64,000 nt of DNA from Nocardia cyriacigeorgica GUH-2 (GCF_000284035.1 NC_016887.1:2294001-2358000); one strand, 5' to 3'; numbered from the stretch's first letter, positions 36,518 to 45,981 are shown. Translations and numbers: made by a program. The notes: generated by a model from the letters alone, not told the origin.

Positions 36518-37311
36518 GCGAGCAGGCGAAAGACGGTTCCGGGTCGGCGGCCACGCCGATGATCGTCGCCGACCGGGTGTGCAAATCCTTCGGCGCGTTG
36601 CAGGTGCTCAAGGGGATCTCGCTCGAGGTGCAGCGCGGCCAGGTGCTGTGCCTGGTCGGTCCGTCGGGTTCGGGCAAATCGACATTCCTGCGCTGCATCA
36701 ACCATCTCGAGCAGGTCAATGCCGGGCGGCTCTACGTCGACGGCGAGCTGGTCGGCTACCGCGAGAAGGGCGACAAGCTCTACGAGCTGCATCCGCGGGA
36801 AGCGGCCCGGCAGCGCCGCGAGATCGGCATGGTGTTCCAGCATTTCAACCTGTTCCCGCACCGCACCGCGCTGGCCAACATCATCGAGGCGCCCACGCAG
36901 GTCAAGAAGCTGCGCAAGGCCGACGCGGTGAGCCGGGCCAAGGAACTGCTGGACCGGGTGGGGCTGGCCGACAAGGCCAATGCCTATCCCGCGCAACTGT
37001 CCGGCGGGCAGCAGCAGCGGGTGGCGATCGCCCGGGCGCTGGCGATGGATCCGAAGCTGATGCTGTTCGATGAGCCGACCTCCGCGCTGGACCCGGAGCT
37101 CGTCGGTGAGGTGCTCACCGTGATGCGCGAGCTGGCCGACGACGGCATGACCATGGTCGTGGTCACCCATGAGATGGGTTTCGCTCGTGAGGTCGCCGAC
37201 CAGCTGGTGTTCATGGACGGGGGAGTGGTGGTCGAGGCCGGGCCGCCGCGTGAGGTGCTGGCGCAGCCGAAACACGAACGCACCCAGGCGTTCTTGTCGC
37301 GACTGCTCTGA
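36514..37311 (+). CDS. Amino acid ABC transporter ATP-binding protein (GlnQ type)
   Basis: 265 aa. Walker A is [13 protein letters not shown], the signature [15 protein letters not shown], Walker [15 protein letters not shown], and the H-loop [12 protein letters not shown]. The ending ([15 protein letters not shown]) is diagnostic of polar amino acid transporters. It pairs with the overlapping permease. The gene ends 17 nt from the convergent LysR gene. Confidence 0.92.
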   Translation: MSEQAKDGSGSAATPMIVADRVCKSFGALQVLKGISLEVQRGQVLCLVGPSGSGKSTFLRCINHLEQVNAGRLYVDGELVGYREKGDKLYELHPREAARQRREIGMVFQHFNLFPHRTALANIIEAPTQVKKLRKADAVSRAKELLDRVGLADKANAYPAQLSGGQQQRVAIARALAMDPKLMLFDEPTSALDPELVGEVLTVMRELADDGMTMVVVTHEMGFAREVADQLVFMDGGVVVEAGPPREVLAQPKHERTQAFLSRLL

Positions 37312-37328
37312 GCGCGGCCGCGGCGGTG

Positions 37329-38231
37329 TCAGCGCACCGGCTTCCCCAGCGCGATGCGCAACTGGCCGAGCAGCACTTTCGCGGCCGGCGCGAGGGGCCG
37401 GTCGGTGCGCCAGGCGATGGCCAGCTGCCCGCGCAACTCCGGCGCCACGATCGGTAGTGTCCGCACCCCGAACGCCGCCGCTTCGGCGTCGGTGAGTTCC
37501 GGCACCACCGCCACGCCCAGGCCGTGCGCGGCCAGTCGCAGCAGTAGCGGTGGCGCCGCGGCCTCGAAGGCGATGTTCGGAGCGAAACCCGCTGCGGCGC
37601 AGGCTCGCTGGAAGACGCCGTGAATACCTGTGCCCGATGGCAGGCAGATCAGGGGCCGCTCGCGCAATTCGGGCAGCGGCATGACCTCGCCGACGCTGGG
37701 GTCCTCGGCGGCGACGGCGGCGACCACGGCGGTGTCGAGGATGACGTCGAGGGCGATGGCCGGATCCAGCTCGGCGCCGGTCAGCCCGATCAGCGCGATA
37801 TCGAGCTCGCCGCGACTCACCGCGGCCAGCATGTCCTCCGAGGTGGCTTCGGTGAGGGAGATGCCGACCTGCGGGTGATCGTCGTGGAAGGCGGCCAGCG
37901 CGGCGGGCACATCGAACTCTTCGGTCGCCGCGCCGGAGATGAGCCCGACCCGCACTTGGCCGCGCAGCAGCCCGGTGAATTCGTCGACGGTGTGCGCGAT
38001 CCGTTCGGCGGCCGCCAGCGCGGCCCGGGCGTCGGCCAGCACCGCGGCCCCCACCTCGGTCGGCGTGACCCGGCGCGCGCCCCGTTCCAGCAGTGGCTGC
38101 CCCAGCTCGCGTTCCAGCTGACGGATCTGCGCGCTGAGCCCCGGCTGGGTCAGATGCAGCCGTTGCGCGGCCCGGGTGAAACCGCCTTCCTCGACCACGG
38201 TGACGAAGTAGCGCAGTTGCCGCAATTCCAT
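37329..38231 (-). CDS. LysR-family transcriptional regulator
   Basis: 300 aa. N-terminal winged helix-turn-helix LRQLRYFVTVVEEGGFTRAA then RLHLTQPGLSAQIRQLERELG. The C-terminal effector-binding domain resembles CynR/BenM folds. It is divergent from the FAD-oxidoreductase gene and probably controls it in response to a small-molecule inducer. A T-N11-A inverted repeat overlaps its start codon, which suggests autoregulation. Confidence 0.9.
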   Translation of the reverse strand: MELRQLRYFVTVVEEGGFTRAAQRLHLTQPGLSAQIRQLERELGQPLLERGARRVTPTEVGAAVLADARAALAAAERIAHTVDEFTGLLRGQVRVGLISGAATEEFDVPAALAAFHDDHPQVGISLTEATSEDMLAAVSRGELDIALIGLTGAELDPAIALDVILDTAVVAAVAAEDPSVGEVMPLPELRERPLICLPSGTGIHGVFQRACAAAGFAPNIAFEAAAPPLLLRLAAHGLGVAVVPELTDAEAAAFGVRTLPIVAPELRGQLAIAWRTDRPLAPAAKVLLGQLRIALGKPVR

Positions 38232-38244
38232 AACTGATGATTAT
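38230..38244. promoter_or_regulatory. LysR-type T-N11-A box
   Basis: ATAA-CTGATGA-TTAT, an inverted repeat with the T-N11-A spacing typical of LysR-family sites. It overlaps the lysR start codon and lies about 60 nt upstream of the divergent oxidase gene. Inferred from pattern and position. Confidence 0.5.
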
Positions 38245-38302
38245 GGCAGCGAGACGAACTAACTGTTTCCCTTATCGCTCAGCGGGCGGCATCGTCGAAC
38301 GC

Positions 38303-39688
38303 ATGGGAAACATCGCAGCCGACTACATCGCTCTGACGCCCGCCGCCGAGGCGGAATTGCCGTCCTTCCCCGCGCCCGTGCTCCGCCCCGGCGACGCGGA
38401 CTACGCCACCGAAGTCGCCGGATTCCAGACCGCCTACCAGCACCGTCCCGCCGTGGTGGTCACCGCCCGGCACACCGAAGACGTGCGCGCCGCCATCGAA
38501 TTCGCCGCTCGGCACGCACTGCCGGTCGCCGTGCAGGCCACCGGGCACGGCCTGTCGGTCGCCGCCGACGCAGGCGTGCTGATCAGCACCCGGCGGATGA
38601 CCGCCATCGAGATCGACGCCGATGCCGCAACCGCGCGGATCGGCGCGGGCGTGCAGGCCGGCGCCTTGATCGAGGCGGCTGCCGGGCACGGACTGGCACC
38701 GCTGAACGGGTCATCGCCGTCGGTGGGCGTGGTCGGCTATGTCCTCGGCGGTGGCCTCGGGCTGCTGGGCCGTACCTATGGATACGCCGCCGACCACGTC
38801 CGGATGATCGAACTGGTCACCGCCGATGGCCGGGTACGCACGCTGCGGCCCGGCGACGAACTGTTCGGCGCCGTGCTCGGCAGCGGCGGCAATTTCGGCG
38901 TCGTCACGGCGCTGGAACTGGGCCTGGTGCCGGTCACCACCGTCTACGGCGGCCAGCTCATGTTCGACACCGCCCTGGTGCCGCGGGCGCTCGAGGTCTG
39001 GCGGGAGTGGACCGCCACCGTGCCCGACTCGGTCACCTCCACCGTGGCCATGTTCGCCTTCCCCGACATCCCACCGGTGCCGCAACCGCTGCGCGGGCGG
39101 TTCGTCGCCTCCATCCGGGTGGCCTGCACCGACGTCGAGGACGGCGATCGCCTGGTCGCGCCGCTGCGGGCGATCGGCACCCCGCTGAAGGATGACCTGC
39201 GCGTCATGCCCTACACCGAATCGCACACGATCCACTCCGACCCGGCCGATCCGCACGCCTACGCCGCCACCAATGCCCTGCTGGACGACCTCACTCCCGA
39301 AGCGCTGACGGCGCTGCTCGCGGTGGCCGGCCCCGAGTCCGGGCTCGGCGCCGTCATCGACATCCGGCAGCTGGGCGGCGCGCTCAGTGCGGGCTACGAG
39401 GAGTCGGCACTCGATCATCGCGACGCCCGCTACGTCGTCCGGGTCATCACCGCACCGAATCCGGCCGCGGGCCCGGTGGAGCCCGGTGCACGGGTGCGGG
39501 CCGCCCTGGCGCCGTGGACCATCGGCCACAGTCTCAACTTCCTCTACGGCGCCGGGGAGGCGGCCGATGAAGCGCAGACCAAGGCCGGATATCGGGCCGG
39601 CACCTATCAGCGGCTGGCCGCCCTGAAGTCGAAGTACGACCCGCACAACATGTTCCGCTTCAACCGCAATATCCGTCCGGCCGGCTGA
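38303..39688 (+). CDS. FAD-linked oxidoreductase, BBE/PCMH family
   Basis: A 461-aa enzyme of the vanillyl-alcohol-oxidase fold. The FAD-binding PCMH domain has VAVQATGHGLSVAAD, where the His probably carries covalent FAD (about residue 88). It also has SPSVGVVGYVLGGGLGLLGR; the second flavin-linking Cys of berberine-bridge-type oxidases is Ser here, so attachment is likely through His alone. The C-terminal BBE region ends with KYDPHNMFRFNRNIRP. Substrate unknown; related enzymes oxidise carbohydrates, alkaloids or antibiotics. I chose ATG 38303 because the longer frame is not homologous and overlaps the LysR box. Confidence 0.85.
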   Translation: MGNIAADYIALTPAAEAELPSFPAPVLRPGDADYATEVAGFQTAYQHRPAVVVTARHTEDVRAAIEFAARHALPVAVQATGHGLSVAADAGVLISTRRMTAIEIDADAATARIGAGVQAGALIEAAAGHGLAPLNGSSPSVGVVGYVLGGGLGLLGRTYGYAADHVRMIELVTADGRVRTLRPGDELFGAVLGSGGNFGVVTALELGLVPVTTVYGGQLMFDTALVPRALEVWREWTATVPDSVTSTVAMFAFPDIPPVPQPLRGRFVASIRVACTDVEDGDRLVAPLRAIGTPLKDDLRVMPYTESHTIHSDPADPHAYAATNALLDDLTPEALTALLAVAGPESGLGAVIDIRQLGGALSAGYEESALDHRDARYVVRVITAPNPAAGPVEPGARVRAALAPWTIGHSLNFLYGAGEAADEAQTKAGYRAGTYQRLAALKSKYDPHNMFRFNRNIRPAG

Positions 39689-39763
39689 CCTCCGGTCGAA
39701 CCGGGCGCGCGACGGCAGCGTCATGCTATTGTCGTGATATCACTTTGATACCGGGAGGATGTC

Positions 39764-40648
39764 ATGAAGCTTCGCGCCGCTGTCCACGCCAATGGGTTCG
39801 TGGTGTTACTGACGTGGCTGGTGCTGACGCTGGCCGTCGGCGGCGGCACCGCGCTCGCCTTCGTCGTCGGCGCCAAGGACGGCAACGGCGCCGCGCTCGG
39901 GATCGGTATCGCGGGAGCCGTGGTGCTGGTCGTGCTCCTGCTCGCGATCACCGGGCTGATCGTGGTCAACCCGAACGAGGCGAAGGTGGTGCAGTTCTTC
40001 GGCCGCTACATCGGCTCGGTGAGCGAACCCGGCTTCTACTCGGTGCTCCCGCTCACCGACCGGCGCAGCATCTCGCTGCGGGTGCGTAACTTCGAGACCC
40101 AGAAGCTCAAGGTCAACGACGCCGACGGCAATCCGGTCGAGATCGCGGCGGTGGTCGTCTACCGGGTGGTCGACAGCTACAAAGCAGCCTTCGCCGTCGA
40201 CGATTACGAGGAGTACGTGGAGACCCAGTCCGAGGCCGCGGTCCGGCACCTGGCCACCACCCACCCCTACGACGCTCACGACGCCGAGCGCACCAGCCTG
40301 CGCGACGGCACCGAAGTCGCCGAAGAACTCACCGTCGAACTGCGCGAACGCACCGAACTCGCCGGTATCGAGGTGCTCGAGGCCCGCATCACCCATCTCG
40401 CCTACGCCCCCGAGATCGCCCAGGCGATGCTGGTGCGTCAGCAGGCCGCGCAGGTGGTCGCCGCGCGCACCCACATCGTGGAGGGCGCGGTCGGCATGGT
40501 CGGCCTGGCGCTGGAGCGGCTCACCGCCGAGGGCATGGTGGAACTCGACGAGGAGCGGAAAGCGAGCATGGTGTCGAACCTGCTGGTGGTGCTGTGCGGT
40601 GATCGACCGACCCAGCCCGTGGTCAACGCCGGATCGCTGTACTCCTGA
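39764..40648 (+). CDS. SPFH/band-7 domain membrane protein
   Basis: 294 aa. Two N-terminal helices (FVVLLTWLVLTLAVGGGTALA and GIAGAVVLVVLLLAITGLIVV) lead into the SPFH domain (NPNEAKVVQFFGRYIGSVSEPGFY). The domain ends with the helix ARITHLAYAPEIAQAMLVRQQA. These stomatin/flotillin-like proteins form membrane scaffolds and often regulate proteases or microdomains. It is followed 11 nt later by a small ribbon-helix-helix gene, with which it probably forms an operon. The ATG at 39764 has GGGAGG at a good distance. Confidence 0.88.
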   Translation: MKLRAAVHANGFVVLLTWLVLTLAVGGGTALAFVVGAKDGNGAALGIGIAGAVVLVVLLLAITGLIVVNPNEAKVVQFFGRYIGSVSEPGFYSVLPLTDRRSISLRVRNFETQKLKVNDADGNPVEIAAVVVYRVVDSYKAAFAVDDYEEYVETQSEAAVRHLATTHPYDAHDAERTSLRDGTEVAEELTVELRERTELAGIEVLEARITHLAYAPEIAQAMLVRQQAAQVVAARTHIVEGAVGMVGLALERLTAEGMVELDEERKASMVSNLLVVLCGDRPTQPVVNAGSLYS

Positions 40649-40659
40649 CCGGCGAGCCG

Positions 40660-40839
40660 ATGGCCGAACGCAAAAAGATCCTGCTGCGGCTCGATCCGGC
40701 GGTCTACGAGGCGGTGGCCCGCTGGGCCGCCGACGACCTGCGCAGCGTCAACGCCCAGATCGAATACGCACTACGGCTGGCCCTCGACAACGCCGGCCGG
40801 AAACCGCGACCGGGCAGATCGGACAACGGCGATGACTGA
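40660..40839 (+). CDS. Small Arc/ribbon-helix-helix-like protein
   Basis: 59 aa. The N-terminal strand KKILLRLDPAVYEAVARWAADD with a following helix VNAQIEYALRLALDNAG matches the Arc/MetJ ribbon-helix-helix fold used by HicB-type and toxin-antitoxin DNA-binding proteins. The tail is basic (RKPRPGRSDNGDD). It starts 11 nt after the SPFH gene's stop and ends with a terminator hairpin. The pairing with SPFH is recurrent in actinobacteria from what I know. No toxin gene is adjacent. Confidence 0.8.
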   Translation: MAERKKILLRLDPAVYEAVARWAADDLRSVNAQIEYALRLALDNAGRKPRPGRSDNGDD

Positions 40840-40841
40840 GA

Positions 40842-40877
40842 ACCGGACCGCACGCTCCCGCGAGCGTCCGGTCCGGT
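40842..40877. terminator. Bidirectional terminator after the RHH gene
   Basis: A 16-bp stem with one mismatch (ACCGGACCGCACGCTC / GAGCGTCCGGTCCGGT) and a 4-nt CCGC loop, located between convergent genes. Confidence 0.82.
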
Positions 40878-40880
40878 CGT

Positions 40881-41738
40881 TCAGTTCGTCCCGCCCGGTT
40901 TACGCGCCACGAAGATCGCCGTACCCGGGAACAGGGCGCCGCGCAGCGGGCTCCACTGACCCCACTCCCGGTCCAGCCACTCCGGCCAGTCCGGTTCGAT
41001 GATGTCCTCCAGGACCAGCCCTGCCGCGACGATCTCGCGGACACGATCGCCGATGGTCCGGTGATGTTCGACGTAGGTGGGTTCGCCGTCGACGTCGACC
41101 TCTATATAGGGGGTGCGGTCGAAATACGGCGTGGTGGCGACCAGCCCGGCCGGACCCGGATCGTCGGGGAAGATCCAGCGCATCGGATGGTTCACCGAGA
41201 ACACCCAGCGCCCACCCGGCCGCAACACCCGCTCGACCTCACGCATGACCTGCGCCGAATCGGCGACGAACGGGATCGCTCCGAACGCCGAGCAGGCGGC
41301 ATCGAAGGATGCGTCGGCGAAGGGCAACGCCTCGGCGCCGGCCTGCACCAGCGGCACCCGCGGCCCACCGCGCGCCATCGCCGCCACCCCGCGCGCGAGC
41401 ATGCCCGCCGACAGGTCCAGGCCGACCGGATGCGCGCCATTGCTCGCCAGCCAGCGCGAACACGGCGCCGAACCACAGCCGATCTCCAGAATGCGCTGTC
41501 CGGCAATATCGCCGAGCAGATGCCAATCGCCCTCGTGCAGTCCCTCGGGACACCAGACGAATTCACCGCCGGGGGAGTCGACACCGAGAAATTCGGCATG
41601 GGTATCGTGGTACTGGCCGGCGTCGGCATCCCACCAGCGCCGGCTGGCACGTTCACTGTCCGTGGAATCGATTCGGGCACGTGCCGGACCCACGGTTCCG
41701 AGCAGTTCGTTTGCTTGTGCATGGCGATCGTCCGACAC
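40881..41738 (-). CDS. Class I SAM-dependent methyltransferase
   Basis: 285 aa. Motif I for SAM binding is ILEIGCGSAPCSRWLASNG, then LDLSAGMLARG, AGAEALPFADASFDAACSAFG and RPGGRWVFSVNHP. The N-terminal 50 residues (RASRRWWDADAGQYHDTHAEFLG) are typical of a broad group of actinobacterial small-molecule methyltransferases. Substrate unknown. The GTG start at 41738 lies 167 nt from rpsA on the opposite strand. Confidence 0.88.
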   Translation of the reverse strand: MSDDRHAQANELLGTVGPARARIDSTDSERASRRWWDADAGQYHDTHAEFLGVDSPGGEFVWCPEGLHEGDWHLLGDIAGQRILEIGCGSAPCSRWLASNGAHPVGLDLSAGMLARGVAAMARGGPRVPLVQAGAEALPFADASFDAACSAFGAIPFVADSAQVMREVERVLRPGGRWVFSVNHPMRWIFPDDPGPAGLVATTPYFDRTPYIEVDVDGEPTYVEHHRTIGDRVREIVAAGLVLEDIIEPDWPEWLDREWGQWSPLRGALFPGTAIFVARKPGGTN

Positions 41739-41905
41739 GCCGTAAGAGTATCGGCGTGGCGACGGGACCGGTTTGCCCGGCCCGATGCAGGTCGCGTACG
41801 CTGAACGCGCGAGTGATCACACCGCGCCCAATTTCGGTGTGTCGCACAGTACCGAAAGATCCAATGTCCGCAACCGACCACAATCCGTCCGGAGCAAATC
41901 CACAT

Positions 41906-43372
41906 ATGCCCACCACCGTCACCTCGCCGCAGGTAGCCGTCAACGACATCGGCTCCGCCGAGGATTTCCTCGCCGCCATCGACGCCACGATCAAGTACTT
42001 CAACGATGGCGACATCGTCGAGGGAACCATCGTCAAGGTCGATCGTGACGAGGTCCTGCTCGACATCGGTTACAAGACCGAAGGCGTCATCCCCTCCCGC
42101 GAGCTCTCCATCAAACACGATGTCGATCCCAACGAGGTCGTTTCCGTGGGCGATGAGGTCGAGGCCCTGGTTCTCACCAAGGAGGACAAGGAAGGCCGCC
42201 TGATCCTGTCGAAGAAGCGGGCGCAGTACGAGCGCGCGTGGGGCACGATCGAGGAGCTCAAGGAGAAGGACGAGGCCGTCAAGGGCACCGTCATCGAGGT
42301 CGTCAAGGGTGGCCTGATCCTCGACATCGGGCTGCGTGGCTTCCTGCCCGCCTCGCTGGTCGAGATGCGTCGCGTCCGCGATCTGCAGCCGTACGTCGGC
42401 AAGGAGATCGAGGCCAAGATCATCGAGCTCGACAAGAACCGCAACAACGTGGTTCTCTCGCGTCGCGCCTGGCTGGAGCAGACCCAGTCCGAGGTCCGCA
42501 GCGAGTTCCTGCACCAGCTGCAGAAGGGCCAGGTCCGCAAGGGTGTGGTCTCCTCGATCGTCAACTTCGGTGCCTTCGTGGACCTGGGCGGCGTCGACGG
42601 TCTGGTGCACGTGTCCGAGCTGTCCTGGAAGCACATCGACCACCCGTCCGAGGTCGTCGAGGTGGGCACCGAGGTCACCGTCGAGGTGCTCGACGTCGAC
42701 CTGGACCGCGAGCGCGTCTCGCTGTCGCTGAAGGCCACCCAGGAAGACCCGTGGCGTCAGTTCGCCCGCACCCACGCGATCGGCCAGATCGTGCCGGGCA
42801 AGGTCACCAAGCTGGTTCCGTTCGGTGCGTTCGTGCGCGTCGAAGAGGGCATCGAGGGCCTGGTGCACATCTCCGAGCTGGCCGAGCGCCACGTCGAGGT
42901 GCCGGACCAGGTCGTCGCGGTCGGCGACGACGCGATGGTCAAGGTCATCGACATCGACCTGGAGCGTCGCCGGATCTCGCTGTCGCTGAAGCAGGCCAAC
43001 GAGGACTACCACGCCGAGTTCGACCCGTCGAAGTACGGCATGGCCGACAGCTACGACGAGCAGGGCAACTACATCTTCCCCGAGGGCTTCGATCCCGAGA
43101 CCAACGAATGGCTCGAGGGCTTCGACAAGCAGCGCGAGGAGTGGGAAGGCCGCTACGCCGAGGCGGAGCGTCGCCACAAGATGCACACCGCGCAAATGGA
43201 GAAGATGGCGGCCGACGCCGCGGCCGAGGCTGCCAACGGTGGCGGCTCGTCGAACTACTCCTCCGAGAGCGGTTCGCAGTCCACCTCCAGCCAGCCCGAG
43301 TCCGCCGGCGGCTCGCTCGCCAGCGACGCCCAGCTCGCGGCTCTGCGGGAGAAGCTCTCCGGCAACGCCTGA
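41906..43372 (+). CDS. rpsA: 30S ribosomal protein S1
   Basis: 488 aa with four S1 OB-fold repeats, for example GDIVEGTIVKVDRDEVLLDIG, KGGLILDIGLRGFLPASLV, RKGVVSSIVNFGAFVDLGG and PGKVTKLVPFGAFVRVEEG. It is almost identical to the mycobacterial protein through residue 440, then has a shorter Ser/Gly-rich tail with the conserved end LASDAQLAALREKLSG. It binds mRNA at the ribosome. I chose ATG 41906 from homology (MPTTVTSPQVAVNDIG); an ATG at 41863 is in frame. The position between polA and coaE matches M. tuberculosis Rv1630. Confidence 0.97.
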   Translation: MPTTVTSPQVAVNDIGSAEDFLAAIDATIKYFNDGDIVEGTIVKVDRDEVLLDIGYKTEGVIPSRELSIKHDVDPNEVVSVGDEVEALVLTKEDKEGRLILSKKRAQYERAWGTIEELKEKDEAVKGTVIEVVKGGLILDIGLRGFLPASLVEMRRVRDLQPYVGKEIEAKIIELDKNRNNVVLSRRAWLEQTQSEVRSEFLHQLQKGQVRKGVVSSIVNFGAFVDLGGVDGLVHVSELSWKHIDHPSEVVEVGTEVTVEVLDVDLDRERVSLSLKATQEDPWRQFARTHAIGQIVPGKVTKLVPFGAFVRVEEGIEGLVHISELAERHVEVPDQVVAVGDDAMVKVIDIDLERRRISLSLKQANEDYHAEFDPSKYGMADSYDEQGNYIFPEGFDPETNEWLEGFDKQREEWEGRYAEAERRHKMHTAQMEKMAADAAAEAANGGGSSNYSSESGSQSTSSQPESAGGSLASDAQLAALREKLSGNA

Positions 43373-43390
43373 TACGGGTAGAGCAACACC

Positions 43391-43423
43391 GAAGGCCCCG
43401 GTCCACCCAGGACCGGGGCCTTC
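43391..43423 (+). terminator. rpsA terminator
   Basis: A perfect 14-bp stem (GAAGGCCCCGGTCC / GGACCGGGGCCTTC) with a 5-nt ACCCA loop, 18 nt after the rpsA stop. Confidence 0.88.
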
Positions 43424-43580
43424 GGGCTGTTCCGGGGAGGTGCCGCCCTACGCCGCCGCGACGGTGAACCGGCGTTGCAGGAACCGCCCCGATGGCGGGC
43501 TCGGATACGTCCACCGCCGGTCCGAGATTTCGGTGCCGGGCTATCAGCCGCCGCGCGGTTAGCCGCTCGCGCGTACGACA

Positions 43581-43607
43581 GTGGCCCGGTCGCGAGGACC
43601 GGGCCAC
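43581..43607 (-). terminator. Hairpin after the 43625 small gene
   Basis: An 11-bp perfect stem (GTGGCCCGGTC / GACCGGGCCAC) with a 5-nt loop, 17 nt past the stop of the minus-strand small ORF. Its presence supports that ORF being expressed. Confidence 0.7.
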
Positions 43608-43624
43608 TGACGTGGAAGTGGGCG

Positions 43625-43837
43625 TCAGCCCGCGGTGGCGGGGACCCAGCGCACCGAGGGCGTCGCCGAACGCCGGCGCATGGCGGCGAAACTATGCCGA
43701 GCCGGGCTGATCAACGAGGTGAACCATGTGCGGCGATGCTCGGCGAGCGCAGCCGCGACGGCGGGGATTTCGATGCAGTGCACGCCTCCCGCCATTCCCA
43801 GGCGGTGGCGACCCGTCTGGTTGTTACTGGTGCCCAA
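43625..43837 (-). CDS. Small hypothetical protein (70 aa)
   Basis: An unrecognised product. I chose the TTG at 43837 because AGGAAG lies 4-5 nt upstream (text reads GGAAG-ACCA-TTG). The frame extends to 43879. The peptide is basic, with GRHRLGMAGGVHCIEIP, then a helix VAAALAEHRRTWFTSLI, and RRRSATPSVRWVP at the C-terminus. A hairpin terminator follows directly. It is convergent to rpsA and divergent from coaE. The small size and unusual start keep confidence moderate. Confidence 0.5.
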   Translation of the reverse strand: MGTSNNQTGRHRLGMAGGVHCIEIPAVAAALAEHRRTWFTSLISPARHSFAAMRRRSATPSVRWVPATAG

Positions 43838-44239
43838 TGGTCTTCCTTTGCTTGATGGTTCTCTGGCCTGGATCGCCACGGCGAAGATTAGCGGAACCGA
43901 AGTGGTCCGCAGTGTATTTTGCCGAAGTAATTGCCCGGCGTGTCGGAAAGTTATCGCTTGGAAACCGTCATCGGCAGGAAATGTTGCGAGATGGTCTCGG
44001 CCGCGTCACGGAACGGGCAATTGCCACGCGGGGTGGTGAAAAGGGATGCGGGAGTGGGTAACCGGCAGGGTCGGCGTTTCTCGCGAAAAAACGGTCGCCG
44101 ATTCCGCGGCCGGGGCTGCGCGATTCCCGGACCCGATTCACGCGGGGCGTCGTCGACCCGCATCCAATGGTTCGTCGCTGCGCGGCCGGTGGATGGGTGC
44201 CGGGTGCGGGCTCGGCGGGCCGGATGCGAGACTGGTCGA
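43838..44239. other. Intergenic region upstream of coaE
   Basis: About 400 bases, noticeably AT-richer near 43880-43990 than its surroundings. It probably carries promoters for the divergent small gene and coaE. No RNA gene is evident. Confidence 0.4.
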
Positions 44240-45448
44240 ATGTTACGAATCGGCCTCACCGGAGGTATGGGCGCCGGCAAGTCCACCGTGGCGCGAATCC
44301 TCGCCGAACGCGGCGCGGTGGTGATCGACTCCGACGCGATCGCGCGTGAGGTCGTCGCACCGGGCACCGAGGGTCTCGCCGCGTTGGTCGAGGCATTCGG
44401 CGCCGATATTCTCGCCGCCGACGGCAGCCTGGACCGGCCGGCGCTGGCGGCCAAGGCCTTCGGCGACGACGAGTCCCGCGCTCGCTTGAACGCGATCACC
44501 CATCCGCTGGTCGGCCGCCGCACCGGGGAACTGCTGGCCGCGGCCGCGCCGGATGCCATTGTGGTGCAGGATATTCCGCTGCTGGTGGAAAACGGTCTGG
44601 CGCCGTTGATGAATCTGGTGCTCGTGGTGGATGTGGCCGCCGAGACCCGAATTCAGCGGCTCGTGCAATTCCGTGGTGTTGCCGAAGTCGATGCGCGCGC
44701 CCGTATTTCGGCCCAGGCCACCGATGAACAGCGCCGCGCGGTCGCCGATGTGCTGCTGGATAACAATGGGCCGGCCGAGGCCGTCGAAGCCGAGGTGCAC
44801 CGGCTGTGGGACGAGCGGCTGGTGCCGTTCGAACACAATCTGCGCGCGGGCTTGGTGGCCGAGCGCGAACTGCGGTTGGTGGCGCCGGATCCGGATTGGG
44901 ACGCCCAGGCACAGCGATTGATCGCCCGGCTGTGGGTGGCCGCGGGAAACGCCGCCTCGCGCATCGACCACATCGGGTCCACCGCGGTGCCGGGGTTGCT
45001 CGCCAAGGACGTCATCGATATCCAGATCACCGTGGCCGATCTCGCCGCCGCCGACGGTCTGCGCGACGCACTCGCCGCAGCCGGGTTCCCGGCGAAGACC
45101 CACATCGTGCACGACAACCCGAAGCCGACCGCGGCCGACCCCGAGGGCATCGACACCGAACTGTGGGCCAAACGGCTGCACGGCAGCGCCGACCCCGGCC
45201 GTCCCGCCAATGTGCACGTGCGGGTCGCCGGCTCGCCCGGCCAGCAGTTCGCGCTGGCCTTCCGCGACTGGCTGCGCGCCGATGCCGCCGCGCGCGAGGA
45301 GTACGCGCAGGTCAAGCGGGACGGTGCGGCCAAGGCGGCGGGCCTGTCCGGCGACGAGGCGATGGTGGCCTACCTGGCGGTCAAGGAACCGTGGTTCGAC
45401 CAGGCGTACTCGCGGGCCATGCGCGCGGCCGGCGAGCACGAGGCCTGA
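44240..45448 (+). CDS. coaE: Dephospho-CoA kinase fused to GrpB/UPF0157 domain
   Basis: 402 aa. The N-terminal CoaE domain (about residues 1-200) has the P-loop [17 protein letters not shown], then [13 protein letters not shown], and [11 protein letters not shown]. It catalyses the last step of coenzyme A synthesis. The C-terminal half is a GrpB-like nucleotidyltransferase-fold domain: [21 protein letters not shown] and [21 protein letters not shown]. The fusion is also found in mycobacterial CoaE (Rv1631), in which the second domain is thought to help folding. I chose ATG 44240; the longer frame upstream is Arg-rich non-coding. Confidence 0.94.
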   Translation: MLRIGLTGGMGAGKSTVARILAERGAVVIDSDAIAREVVAPGTEGLAALVEAFGADILAADGSLDRPALAAKAFGDDESRARLNAITHPLVGRRTGELLAAAAPDAIVVQDIPLLVENGLAPLMNLVLVVDVAAETRIQRLVQFRGVAEVDARARISAQATDEQRRAVADVLLDNNGPAEAVEAEVHRLWDERLVPFEHNLRAGLVAERELRLVAPDPDWDAQAQRLIARLWVAAGNAASRIDHIGSTAVPGLLAKDVIDIQITVADLAAADGLRDALAAAGFPAKTHIVHDNPKPTAADPEGIDTELWAKRLHGSADPGRPANVHVRVAGSPGQQFALAFRDWLRADAAAREEYAQVKRDGAAKAAGLSGDEAMVAYLAVKEPWFDQAYSRAMRAAGEHEA

Positions 45449-45456
45449 GGCGCCGG

Positions 45457-45981
45457 CTACAGCCAGGTGAGCGGCATACCGCGGGAGGCGGTCCAGGCCA
45501 GCAGGTCGTGACCGTGCGCGGCGATGCCGTCGATGGCGGCGGTGGCGGTGGCGATCGCCCGTTCCGCGGTGGGCGCGTCCACCAGACCGGCTTGCAGCGC
45601 CGCTAGCAGCTCATCGACATCGAGCAGCCGGGTATCGCGACCGGTGCGCACCAGCAGGTCCAGGTAGTGGTCCACCGACCGCCATTTCTTCGGCTCGACC
45701 TCGGCGAATTCGCCGATGTCGATGTAGTAGTCCTGGTTGCGCAGGTGGGCGGCGGTGTAGTGGAAGACCGTGGCCCGGATCGACAGCTCGGGCAGCAGCC
45801 ACGACTCCATGTAATGGAACGACGGATGATCGGCGGTGCGCGCCATGTACAGGCCCCATGGTTCGACGCGGTAACTCTCGACCGGCCGCACGAACCCCTT
45901 GGGATCGGTATTGGTGAGTTCGGCGACGTTGAAGTACTCCACCTTCGGCCGGTGCACGTCCACGGATGGTGCCTGAGTCAT
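45457..45981 (-). CDS. DUF402-domain protein
   Basis: 174 aa. The DUF402 core is visible as [31 protein letters not shown], quoted by its ends [10 protein letters not shown] and YIDIGEF, then [14 protein letters not shown] and [14 protein letters not shown]. This fold hydrolyses nucleoside diphosphates/triphosphates in some members. The ATG at 45981 is inside the divergent gap to uvrB. Orthologue by position of Rv1632c in M. tuberculosis. Function unproven. Confidence 0.85.
   Translation of the reverse strand: MTQAPSVDVHRPKVEYFNVAELTNTDPKGFVRPVESYRVEPWGLYMARTADHPSFHYMESWLLPELSIRATVFHYTAAHLRNQDYYIDIGEFAEVEPKKWRSVDHYLDLLVRTGRDTRLLDVDELLAALQAGLVDAPTAERAIATATAAIDGIAAHGHDLLAWTASRGMPLTWL

Noticed and set aside
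41192..43195. A 667-aa minus-strand open frame opposite rpsA
   Set aside because: Shadow of the highly conserved S1 coding sequence; it has no domain.
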